From Micromonospora polyrhachis (GTDB lineage: Bacteria > Actinomycetota > Actinomycetes > Mycobacteriales > Micromonosporaceae), in NCBI RefSeq assembly GCF_014203835.1, contig NZ_JACHJW010000001.1, positions 124,001 through 188,000 of the forward strand: a DNA stretch of 64,000 nucleotides, read 5' to 3'. Made by a program: the position numbers and the translations under genes. The notes beneath the pieces are model-generated. The model was given only the letters and a program-made list of their open reading frames with translations. It was not told the origin of the DNA and did no database searches. Shown here one piece after another: positions 9,977 through 18,075 of the stretch; the first letter of the stretch is position 1; each line of letters begins with the position of its first letter.

Positions 9977-10046
9977 GGTGATCGCGAGGCGAGCCCACCA
10001 CCACCCGAACGGCGTACGTAGTCACGGAGTTCGCGCGGTCCTCGAT

Positions 10047-10066
10047 AGGATCAGGGCCCCGATCCT
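10047..10066. promoter_or_regulatory. Dyad overlapping a possible -10 element of the DUF3105 gene
   Basis: AGGATC (10047-10052) and GATCCT (10061-10066) are inverted around AGGGCCCC. TAGGAT at 10046-10051 resembles an actinobacterial -10 box, about 37 bases before the ATG at 10088. A matching -35 is not clear. This may be a promoter with an overlapping operator. Confidence 0.3.
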
Positions 10067-10087
10067 GGCCCGGAGGCGACAACAGAC

Positions 10088-10867
10088 ATGGGCAACCCGG
10101 AACAGCCACCGCAGCAGTACCTGGCCCCGCCACCGGGATCACCACCGGTACCGCCCCAGATGTCCGGACCGCTACCGCCACAGCCCGGCTATGGAAACCC
10201 GCCGGGGTACGGGGCGCTACAACCCGGGTACGGCCAGCCGCCCGGGTACGGTCAACCTGGCTATCCGCAGCCCGGACCGGTGACGCCACCTCCACCGGCC
10301 AGACGAACCGGGCTGATCATCGGGATCGTGGCCGGAATCGTCGTACTGGTGCTGCTCGTCGCCTGTGGGGTGGGCGGCTTCATCTGGTACCAACAGGGCA
10401 AGGACGAGGGCACCCTGGCCGGGGTGATCGACTATCGCAAAACGAACCCGGGGGCGTTGGCGCAGGACCACGTGGAAGTGCCCTCCACGTATCCGATGAC
10501 TCCACCGGCCGGCGGCCCACACTTCTCCATGTGGCAGAACTGCAACGGCGACGTCTACTCGGCCCCCATTGTCGACGGTAACGCGGTGCACAGTCTCGAA
10601 CACGGAGCAGTGTGGATCACCTACCTGCCGAGCCTTCCGGCGGCCGACGTGGAGCGGCTCGCCAAGCGGGTACGCGGGCAGTCGTACCTGATGCTCAGTC
10701 CCTACCCGGGACAGGAGTCGCCGATCTCACTGCAAGCCTGGGGCTACCAGCTCCGGGTCAACGACGTCGGTGACGCGGCGATCGACGAGTTCATCCGGAC
10801 CTACCGGGAGACCGCGTCAATGGAACCCGGAGCAACCTGCGGCGGCGGGGTCACCACGACGCAATGA
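10088..10867 (+). CDS. DUF3105 domain-containing membrane protein
   Basis: A 259-residue protein. Residues 1-70 are rich in Pro, Gly, Gln and Tyr, a low-complexity cytoplasmic tail typical of actinobacterial membrane proteins. One transmembrane helix follows (LIIGIVAGIVVLVLLVACGV, about residues 76-95). The rest, outside the cell, is a DUF3105 domain with its signature HSLEHGAVWITY near residue 170 and a conserved GGPH motif. The function of DUF3105 is not known. GGAGG lies about 11 bases before the ATG. The two cysteines in the outer domain could form a disulfide. Confidence 0.9.
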   Translation: MGNPEQPPQQYLAPPPGSPPVPPQMSGPLPPQPGYGNPPGYGALQPGYGQPPGYGQPGYPQPGPVTPPPPARRTGLIIGIVAGIVVLVLLVACGVGGFIWYQQGKDEGTLAGVIDYRKTNPGALAQDHVEVPSTYPMTPPAGGPHFSMWQNCNGDVYSAPIVDGNAVHSLEHGAVWITYLPSLPAADVERLAKRVRGQSYLMLSPYPGQESPISLQAWGYQLRVNDVGDAAIDEFIRTYRETASMEPGATCGGGVTTTQ

Positions 10868-11181
10868 TCCACCACCGGATGGCGGAACCTGCTCGTACCG
10901 CCGCTCTGGCGGCGTTGGCCGACCTGTGGAGTCAGGGATGCCCCGTCGCCGGACCGAATGGCCGCGAGCGCCTCGTCGACGTTGGCCTACGACGTTGGCA
11001 CAGTTTCCATCGGCGACACTCTCGCGTCCGTCCGCCCACACACGAGGCCAGAATCCGCGACTTGGTGCGCGGGTTGGTCGAGGCAGTCGAGCCCGAACCG
11101 CGTCTGGTCGGGCCGCTCGTCAAGGACTACGAGTGCGTCGCGGAGGCGATCACCGCAGCGGTCTCCCTCTCAGACCGGTGA
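10864..11181 (+). CDS. Possible small hypothetical protein
   Basis: A 105-residue open frame whose ATG overlaps the DUF3105 stop (ATGA), which suggests translational coupling. The third codon positions are fairly GC-rich and the C-terminal half reads like an amphipathic helical protein, but I recognise no family. Its last 55 bases overlap the convergent monooxygenase gene. It may be a chance frame. Confidence 0.35.
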   Translation: MIHHRMAEPARTAALAALADLWSQGCPVAGPNGRERLVDVGLRRWHSFHRRHSRVRPPTHEARIRDLVRGLVEAVEPEPRLVGPLVKDYECVAEAITAAVSLSDR

Positions 11182-12830
11182 TCGACACTGGGTACCCCGG
11201 CTGGTGGGGAGAGGGCGGCAGCGAGTTCCCCCGCGACGCGATCGAGTTCGTCGGCCGTCGCGAGGGCGAAGACGAACCGGTCTGGCCGCAAAATCACCAG
11301 GTCTGTCTGGTGATCGCGTAACCAGCTACCGATCGTCCCGTCGACATCGACGACGTCCACATGCCGATCGGACTCGACCGACGTGGACAGACTCTCCAGT
11401 GGCGTGTCGGCCGGGTGTACGGCGACGAGCCGTACCGGCAGCCCGCGCCACCGGGAGTCGTCCGGGGGGTCCGCTGGCGCACCGTATTCGAGCACCGCGA
11501 AGCCAGAGCCCAGCGCCTTGTCGAGCAGCTGTGGCTCGGCCGAACCCGGGAGACCCACCCGTGGCTGGGGAAACATCGTCCCCACCGCACCGTCCCGCCG
11601 GCCACCGGCCAACAGACCCCGCTGATACGCCGGTACTGGCTTGAACTCGAAGTGCCGGATGAACCGGCGCACCCGGGGCACCAACTGGGCGGCCCGCAGG
11701 GCGGTGTCACGGAGCCAGGCGGTGGTGCGGCTACGAGCCAGGAAGACCCGTCCCATTCGTACGCTCGTCCGCGCCATCGCCACGGTGTGCGGGCGCCGTT
11801 CCATCTCGTATGTGTCGAGCACTGCCGGGTCGGCGGCACCGGACAACACCATGGCGAGTTTCCAGGACAGGTTCGCCGCGTCGCGCAGGCCGCTGCACAG
11901 GCCCTGACCGAGGAACGGGGGCATCTGGTGGGCCGCGTCGCCCAGCAGGAACACCCGACCCCGGCGCCATTCCCGTGCGACGAGGTGGTGGAAGGTATAG
12001 ACCACCGCCCTGGTGATGGTGAACCGCGCCGGGTCGACGTACGGCTCGATCAGCCGGGTGAGGGTCTCCGGCCGGAGCATGTCGGCCTCGGTCTCACCGG
12101 GGCGCAGCATGAACTCCATCCGGTAGCTGCCCCGGGCTCCGGGCGACACGAACGCCGGCCGCTGCCAGTCACACACGAATGTGGTGTGGCCCAACCGTAC
12201 GGCGTCCGGCGGGATGTCGCCGGAGACGGCCAGCCACGGCTCGGCGTAGCTTGCCCCCACCAGTGGAATCCGGACGGCCGACCGGGTGGTGCTGCGGGCT
12301 CCGTCGCAGCCGAGCACGTATCTGGCCCGGATCGGACGGGACTGCTCGGTGGCCACGTCGCGCAGCACCAGGTGCACCGAGTCGTCGTCCTGCTGCAGAG
12401 CGACCAGCTCGGTACCGAGGGCGAGGTCGACGTGGTCGAACCGGCCCAGGCCGGCGCGGAGTGTCTGTTCCAGCAACGGCTGGTCGAAGAAGTTCAGCGC
12501 CGCATGCCCGAAGCCGAAGTCGACCTCGGACAGGGCGATGCTGGCGAAGGTCCGACCGGCACGGTTGACGTAGTCGGCCCGCGATGGCTGGTGCATATCG
12601 CTAAGGACCTGGTCAAGCAGCCCAGCCTGCTGGTAGATGCGCAGTGCCTCGTCGTCGCAGGAGAACGCCCGTGGCTGGCCGTGCGGGGCGCTGCAGCGCT
12701 CGACCACCAACGTACGCAGGCCACGCGCACCGAGCAGGTTCGCCGTCAGCGCGCCGACCGGGCCGCACCCGACGACGACCACATCGACCTCGTGAACCGT
12801 TTCATGACCCGACAGCTGATCTGGACGCAT
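11127..12830 (-). CDS. FAD-dependent monooxygenase, MhpA-like
   Basis: A 567-residue class A flavoprotein hydroxylase. It has the N-terminal Rossmann motif GCGPVG (21-26), the DG motif GCDGARST (174-181) that contacts FAD and NAD(P)H, and the FAD ribityl motif GDAAHQMPPF (297-306). The length and the thioredoxin-like C-terminal region fit 3-(3-hydroxyphenyl)propionate hydroxylase-like enzymes, which hydroxylate phenolic rings using NAD(P)H and oxygen. The substrate cannot be told from sequence. No ring-cleavage enzyme or other catabolic gene is near, and a SARP regulator lies just upstream on the same strand, so a tailoring role in secondary metabolism is possible. A weak G-rich ribosome site precedes the ATG. 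Confidence 0.85.
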   Translation of the reverse strand: MRPDQLSGHETVHEVDVVVVGCGPVGALTANLLGARGLRTLVVERCSAPHGQPRAFSCDDEALRIYQQAGLLDQVLSDMHQPSRADYVNRAGRTFASIALSEVDFGFGHAALNFFDQPLLEQTLRAGLGRFDHVDLALGTELVALQQDDDSVHLVLRDVATEQSRPIRARYVLGCDGARSTTRSAVRIPLVGASYAEPWLAVSGDIPPDAVRLGHTTFVCDWQRPAFVSPGARGSYRMEFMLRPGETEADMLRPETLTRLIEPYVDPARFTITRAVVYTFHHLVAREWRRGRVFLLGDAAHQMPPFLGQGLCSGLRDAANLSWKLAMVLSGAADPAVLDTYEMERRPHTVAMARTSVRMGRVFLARSRTTAWLRDTALRAAQLVPRVRRFIRHFEFKPVPAYQRGLLAGGRRDGAVGTMFPQPRVGLPGSAEPQLLDKALGSGFAVLEYGAPADPPDDSRWRGLPVRLVAVHPADTPLESLSTSVESDRHVDVVDVDGTIGSWLRDHQTDLVILRPDRFVFALATADELDRVAGELAAALSPPAGVPSVDHRSERETAAVIASATHS

Positions 12831-12971
12831 GGCAGAACCCCCCGAAACGAACCTGACTCACCGGGACGGCCCGACCGTCCCAGAACGGTGGCCACGACAT
12901 CAGGCGGGTGTGGAGAAGCTATGCAGAGCGCATGGAGACCGACGTCAGCCCAGGGGCCGACCGAGGTCGGC

Positions 12972-15900
12972 TCATGGTCCGTCCGGCGTGGTGAAGCGGG
13001 CCAGCAGCAGCCCGGCACCCTGTTCGGCAGCGATCCGGGCACCGAGGACCAACTCCGCAGGGTCGTTGGACGCGATACCCCGAATCCGATGTAGCTCGGC
13101 GGTGAAGACGGACTCCCCCAGCCGATCGGCCACGGCCAGCGCCTCGTCGGCCAGGACCGCTGCGGTCGTCAGCTCGCCCGCGGCCAGGTAGGCCTCGGCC
13201 ATCGCACTGAAGGTGACGGTCCGGGTAGCCCGCAACCCGGGGCGGTAGATCCCCTCGGCTGCGGCACGCATCGCGGGCAACCGCGCGCTATCCCCGCTTC
13301 GGGCGGTGGCCCACTCGAAGAAGAACGTGCCGGTCGCCACGAAGTGCGGCATACCGTTGGCCTCGCCGATCTCGCGACACCGACGGGACGCAGCCAGAGC
13401 GGTGGCCACGTCGTGTTCCTGCATTGCCATCCAGGCGGCGTAGAGCGCGGCGTTCGCCCGCCCGTACGGGTCACCGAGTTCCTCGGCGAGCTGGTCGGCG
13501 TCGCCGATGTCCGCGCGGGCAGCGGCGGCGTCGCCACGCAGCGACCGGACCAGCGCACGGAAGTTGTACGCCGCCAGTGCTGGACGACGGCCGATCTGCT
13601 GGCCGAGTAGTTGCGGATCGGCAGCGCGCAGCCGGTCGATCGCCGAGGTGAGCCACTGGTCGGCCGCAGCCAGGTTGCCGGCGAAGTAGGCGACCGAACC
13701 CAGTAGGTATTCGCCGGCCGCGACGGTAGGGCCGGTTTCGCCGTCCTCGGCCCGGACCAGGCGCTCGGCCAGCTCGGCACAGATCGCGTAGTCGGCCCGG
13801 TTGGCAGCCAGCTCACCCAACGCCCAGAGGGCAGGCCGGATGTCCGCCTTCGGTCCGACCAGTGCCAGCAGGTCCCGGGCGCGGGAACAGACGCTGTCGA
13901 CCGCGTCGGCACCGATGCCCACCGTCATCTGTAGCAGGGCGGCCCGATGGAGCTGGACGGCGAGTTCGATCTGGGCCGACGACGGCGAACCGGCGGAGAC
14001 CGGCGACAACTGGAGCGCGGCGCGGTCCAGCTGACTGAGCGCATCCTCGTAGGCGAACCGCCGGGTCGCGTCGTCGGCTGCCGCCAGCGACCACCGCAGG
14101 TGGTCCGCGCCGTGGCCGAGCCCGAGCGCCTGGCCGTAGTGGTGGGCCAGCTCGGCCGGGGCGACATCACCGGCCCGCTCGTAGGCCATGGCCAGGCGGG
14201 CGTGCAACGCGGCCCGGCGCGGCGGGGGCAGTTCGGCGTAGGTGACCTCGGCGAAGAGCGGATGGCGGAACCGGGTGGTCGCCGGTCCGGCCTCGATGAC
14301 CAACTCCGCCGTGTACGCCACCACCAGCCCGTCGGTGATCTCCTCGGCCGTCATCTCCAGGACCGTCGCCATCGTGTTCACGTCCAGCTGGCGATCAGCC
14401 ACGCCGAGCAGATCAAGACAGGCACGGGCCGGTTCGGGCAGTTCACCGAGCCGGAGCCGGACCGTGTCCCGGATGCTCGGCGGGAGGTCTCCGATGCCCG
14501 GGTCAGTCCCCGATCGGAGTAGTTCGGTGATGAAGAACGGGTTTCCACTGGTACGGGTCACCAGGCGGGCCACGAGCCGCTCCCCGGGCAACACTCCGGT
14601 CCGTCGGTGGACCAGGTCGGCGACCGACGGGGCAGCCAACCCGGCCAGCCGCAGTTGGGTGAATCCGGGGCCCCGGGCCAGTTCCGCCACGGTCGCCGCC
14701 AACACCGGGTGATGCTCGTACGGCCGCAGGGTGGCGAGGACCAGAGCGCGGGTGCTCGACAGGACCGTGGCGAGGAACCGCAGCAGCAGCAACGAGTCCG
14801 GGTCTGCGGCATGTAGATCGTCCAGGACGATGAGCAGCCCGTGCCGGTCGGCCACCGTGCGTACCAGTTCCGCCACGGCCTCGTACGCGTGGAACCGTGC
14901 CACCGGATCGGGGTCGGCAACACCGTCCAGCCCGTGTAGAGGTCCGGTAGTGAACCCGTCCAGTGACGCCGCCGATCCGGTCGTACCGGCCTGCGGCATC
15001 GCGGCGAGCGCCCGCACCACCTGTCGCCACAGCCAGAACGGCGGTGACTGGCCGACGTTGGGGCAGTGTCCCCACACCACCGGGACACCGTCGGCAGTCG
15101 CCTGTTCGCTGATGGCAGCGGCCAGGCTGGTCTTGCCGATTCCCGGCTCGCCCACCACCGCGACCACGCGGCCACCCCGACGGCTCGCCTCGGTTAGCGC
15201 GTTTTCCAGTAACGCCAGTTCCACCTGTCGGCCGACCAACTGTTCCGCCCCGCCGACCGGCAGGGCCGTCGTCATGGTCGGCGGCGCGGCCCGTGCCGGG
15301 TCGGATGCAGCCGGCACCACCGGACCGGGTACCACCACCGCCGGTGGGACCGGTGCGGGCGGTACGGCCTGTTCGAGAATCAGCCGGTGCAGGTCGCGGG
15401 CCTGGGCACCGGAATCTAGCCCGTACTCGCGGGCCATGATGCGCCGTCCCTCTTCGAAGACCGCCAGCGCCTCGGTCTGCCGTCCGGACCGGTACAGCGC
15501 GAGCATGAGTTGCACCCGGGCCGCCTCTCGTAGCGGGTTGGCCGCCACGAACTGGTGCAGGTCCGGCAGGAGGCTCGCATGCCGGCCGGCGGCCACGGCC
15601 GCCGTGAACCGGCCCTCCTCGGCGCTGAGCCGTAACTCGGTCAGCCGCGTCGCCTCCGGCCGTACGGCGCTCAGCTCGGCCGCCCCGGCCAGTGCCTCAC
15701 CGCGCCACAACGCCAGTGCCGTCGCGTAGCCGTGTTCCGCCGCTGCGGCATCTCCCGTGGCGAGCGCGACCGCGGCTGTGTCCACCAGATGAGCGAACCG
15801 GTTCGCGTCGATCGCGTCGGGGTCGACGCGGAACTCGTACCCCTTGAGGTGGCCGCGCAGGAGCTGGCTGGGCGCGCGGTGCGAACGGTGCGGCTCCACG

Positions 15901-16115
15901 GCCCGGCGCAGCCCGGCGACATAGCTACGCAACGTCATGCCCGCGCTGGCGGGCGGACGACCGTCCCAGAGCGCGTCGATCAACCAGTCGGCGGTGACGA
16001 CCCGGTTCGGTCGCAGCAGGAACAGGACCAGCAGGGTCTGCTGTTTCGGCGCGCCGACCGGCACCAGCCGTCCGTCCCGGATGATCTCCAGTGGACCTAG
16101 TACTCGGAACCGCAC
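12972..16115 (-). CDS. AfsR/SARP-type regulator with AAA ATPase and TPR domains
   Basis: A 1047-residue regulator. Residues 1-95 form the OmpR-like winged helix of SARPs (MRFRVLGPLE start, LIDALW motif), 100-250 the BTAD domain, and a Pro/Val/Ala linker follows. An AAA/STAND ATPase begins near 290 with Walker A GEPGIGK (322-328) and a Walker B IVLDDLHAAD near 425. The C-terminal 400 residues are TPR-like helical repeats. Such proteins activate secondary-metabolite or stress genes, binding direct repeats upstream of promoters. It starts at a GTG. The nearest downstream gene, 141 bp away on the same strand, encodes the MhpA-like monooxygenase, which may be a target. Confidence 0.93.
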   Translation of the reverse strand: MRFRVLGPLEIIRDGRLVPVGAPKQQTLLVLFLLRPNRVVTADWLIDALWDGRPPASAGMTLRSYVAGLRRAVEPHRSHRAPSQLLRGHLKGYEFRVDPDAIDANRFAHLVDTAAVALATGDAAAAEHGYATALALWRGEALAGAAELSAVRPEATRLTELRLSAEEGRFTAAVAAGRHASLLPDLHQFVAANPLREAARVQLMLALYRSGRQTEALAVFEEGRRIMAREYGLDSGAQARDLHRLILEQAVPPAPVPPAVVVPGPVVPAASDPARAAPPTMTTALPVGGAEQLVGRQVELALLENALTEASRRGGRVVAVVGEPGIGKTSLAAAISEQATADGVPVVWGHCPNVGQSPPFWLWRQVVRALAAMPQAGTTGSAASLDGFTTGPLHGLDGVADPDPVARFHAYEAVAELVRTVADRHGLLIVLDDLHAADPDSLLLLRFLATVLSSTRALVLATLRPYEHHPVLAATVAELARGPGFTQLRLAGLAAPSVADLVHRRTGVLPGERLVARLVTRTSGNPFFITELLRSGTDPGIGDLPPSIRDTVRLRLGELPEPARACLDLLGVADRQLDVNTMATVLEMTAEEITDGLVVAYTAELVIEAGPATTRFRHPLFAEVTYAELPPPRRAALHARLAMAYERAGDVAPAELAHHYGQALGLGHGADHLRWSLAAADDATRRFAYEDALSQLDRAALQLSPVSAGSPSSAQIELAVQLHRAALLQMTVGIGADAVDSVCSRARDLLALVGPKADIRPALWALGELAANRADYAICAELAERLVRAEDGETGPTVAAGEYLLGSVAYFAGNLAAADQWLTSAIDRLRAADPQLLGQQIGRRPALAAYNFRALVRSLRGDAAAARADIGDADQLAEELGDPYGRANAALYAAWMAMQEHDVATALAASRRCREIGEANGMPHFVATGTFFFEWATARSGDSARLPAMRAAAEGIYRPGLRATRTVTFSAMAEAYLAAGELTTAAVLADEALAVADRLGESVFTAELHRIRGIASNDPAELVLGARIAAEQGAGLLLARFTTPDGP

Positions 16116-16298
16116 ACCATCACCGCGACACCCAGCCTCGACAGATTGATGCTTGAGTATGACAGCGCGGCCCGGCGGCGACCGCAGACAGATCCGATCG
16201 GATGCGTGTGAGCTGCGGTCGTGTCGGCGTGTCGCACTGCTCAGCTGCCAACGATCATGGCTCGCCTGATCCAGCCACCGCCGCAGTCGACGAGAGGC

Positions 16299-17051
16299 TC
16301 AGAGTGCGTCGTGGGTGCCGATGATCGATGGTGGTGCGTCGGTGTCGCGGTTCCAGTCCGCCTGGTCCTGATCCGACCAGGCGGTGCTGCCGTCGGCCAG
16401 CCGCGGGTTCAGCCGCGTGGCCAGCCACACCTCACGGTGTACGGGGACCTGCGCCGCCGCCTCTTGCAGTTCCCGGTACGACGCGGCGCACGCCGATTCA
16501 GGATGGAGCGTCGCGGCCGGCAACGGTCGATGGCGGACGACAAGTTGAATCGAACTCGCCGGCAGTGCCGGCTCAGCGGCGAGTTCGGCCAGCCGGGATG
16601 GTCTTATCTGGACGCCACCACCACCGGACACCGCGGGCGTCGGGAGGACCGCGACCGCCGCGAACCACCCCAGCGGGTCCTGTCCCACGCCGAACGCCCC
16701 GGAGCGGTGGGGGACGGTCGTGACCGTGAGCCCGGGTGCCACTGCGACAAGGCGCGGGTCGGGCGTGGTGTCCCGCATCGCCAACTCCGCTGTCTGGCGC
16801 GCGGCCCTGCGTGTGGCTCGGCGCCGGCGGACCAGTCGCGACCGGGTGCCCAGCGTCTCGTAGACCCATCGACCGCGCACGCGACACAGCACCCCGATCG
16901 CGATCAGTAGCGCCGTGCCGACCACGATCCCGCCAAGTGCCGGGGTCAGCATGTAGGCGGCGGCGCCAGCCATCGCGGTGGCCTCGATGGCAACCAGCTG
17001 CACCGCGCCGAACCGGCCAGCCGTACGATCAACCTTGGTCGATCCGGACAT
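16299..17051 (-). CDS. eccE: EccE-like type VII secretion protein, C-terminally truncated
   Basis: A 250-residue protein that matches only the N-terminal half of EccE. It has two membrane helices (about residues 20-60), the conserved GRWVYETL that follows them, and the start of the soluble domain (SSIQLVVRHR, VWLATRLNP). Family members are usually 400 residues or more. Here the similarity stops near residue 225, and the tail plus downstream DNA (to 16116) hold no continuation in any frame. It differs in subtype from the longer EccE at 43724-45070. It may be a decayed gene or a remnant of a second ESX system; it may also still make a membrane protein. Confidence 0.7.
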   Translation of the reverse strand: MSGSTKVDRTAGRFGAVQLVAIEATAMAGAAAYMLTPALGGIVVGTALLIAIGVLCRVRGRWVYETLGTRSRLVRRRRATRRAARQTAELAMRDTTPDPRLVAVAPGLTVTTVPHRSGAFGVGQDPLGWFAAVAVLPTPAVSGGGGVQIRPSRLAELAAEPALPASSIQLVVRHRPLPAATLHPESACAASYRELQEAAAQVPVHREVWLATRLNPRLADGSTAWSDQDQADWNRDTDAPPSIIGTHDAL

Positions 17052-17175
17052 GCGGACAGCTTACGTGACCTCTGCAGTACGGTCGCAAGGATCGTCGGAG
17101 GCTGGGCATCGGGGGGCATGGATGACGGAGCCGGGGCCGGTCCTTGACGGCGAACCCGCGATTGCCTGGTGGTGT

Positions 17176-17193
17176 TCTCCGGGCTACCGGAGA
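17176..17193 (-). terminator. Short hairpin after the SUKH gene
   Basis: TCTCCGG (17176-17182) and CCGGAGA (17187-17193) pair perfectly around GCTA. It sits 20 bases beyond the stop of the SUKH gene, at the end of the toxin operon. No T-run follows, so the terminator call is tentative. Confidence 0.35.
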
Positions 17194-17213
17194 CCTCACC
17201 GGGACCGGGAGGG

Positions 17214-18044
17214 TCAGGGCTGCTCCCACCAGTTGAGGTCGGTCGAGTCGGAAGCGGCGATCTTCTCGGACGGAGCGGCCGGCACGGGCTGCATCCGACC
17301 GATGAAGTGGCTGATGTCCTGCGCCAGGTAGACCAGTCGCTGCTCCCGGTCCGCAGCGCCCGCACTGGCGGTGGGAGCCCACCGGTCGTCCTCGGGCAGA
17401 AACCACACCGCGTCACCGTACGGATGGTTCACCTTGACCGCCAGCAACCCGCCGGACGGTACGGCGATCACCAGATACTCCCGGCTCAGCCACCGATCAC
17501 GGTGTAGTTCCTGGGCCGCCACCAGGTCGATCGCCGGATGGCGGGGGTGCACACCGAGCAATGGGGTTTCCGGCAGCAGCCGGAACGGCAGACCGGCACC
17601 ATGGTGCTCGACGGCGGGCGAGGCACCGTTGTTCCTGGCCAGCCAGCGCCGATACCTCGGTGGTAGGTCCTGCCCCAACGCGGCCTCGACCGAGGCCAAC
17701 TGCTCTTCGCCGAGGCGGCCGTAGGGGTTCAGCCGGGCCGGGTCCCAGACGTACCCGCGCGGTGGGTCCTGGGGCTCGTCGGCGTCCACCCGGCGGACGG
17801 TGACCTGCCACTGATTGGCGTTGTCGAAGTTGACGTCGGCGAAGCGCCAGACCTCCTCGCCGACCGGAAATGTCTCGCTCAGGTTGACCACGACGTCGTA
17901 GCTGTCCGGACCGCTGGTCGGCATCACAATGATCTCCGCCGAGACCGGTGGGCCCGGGGCGACCCAACCCACGCCCAGCCGTGCCGGCCCCAGATCCACC
18001 GGTACGTTGTTGGGAATCACCTCGACATTGGTGAACGACCTCAT
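17214..18044 (-). CDS. SMI1/KNR4 (SUKH) family protein, probable immunity protein
   Basis: A 276-residue protein from the ATG at 18044, which is preceded at good distance by GGAGGGG; an ATG at 18068 is also possible. The C-terminal half (about residues 120-255) is a SUKH domain: the helix with ASVEAALGQDLPPRYRRWLA followed by NNGAS is typical of SMI1/KNR4 proteins. The first 115 residues are a separate beta-rich domain I do not recognise. SUKH proteins are established immunity proteins of many polymorphic toxins. The gene lies right after the giant calpain-type toxin, within about 30 bases and on the same strand, so it most likely neutralises that protease in the producing cell. Inhibition by direct binding is inference. 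Confidence 0.8.
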   Translation of the reverse strand: MRSFTNVEVIPNNVPVDLGPARLGVGWVAPGPPVSAEIIVMPTSGPDSYDVVVNLSETFPVGEEVWRFADVNFDNANQWQVTVRRVDADEPQDPPRGYVWDPARLNPYGRLGEEQLASVEAALGQDLPPRYRRWLARNNGASPAVEHHGAGLPFRLLPETPLLGVHPRHPAIDLVAAQELHRDRWLSREYLVIAVPSGGLLAVKVNHPYGDAVWFLPEDDRWAPTASAGAADREQRLVYLAQDISHFIGRMQPVPAAPSEKIAASDSTDLNWWEQP

Positions 18045-18075
18045 GGGAATCCCCTCCGGCTTCCTCATCGGGCCT

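Noticed and set aside
11361-13094. 577-codon plus-strand frame
   Set aside because: Antisense to the flavin monooxygenase, which has all FAD motifs.
17029-17406. Frames on either strand between the SUKH gene and truncated eccE
   Set aside because: They overlap the SUKH gene antisense or out of frame and have no start signals; the gap 17052-17213 appears non-coding.
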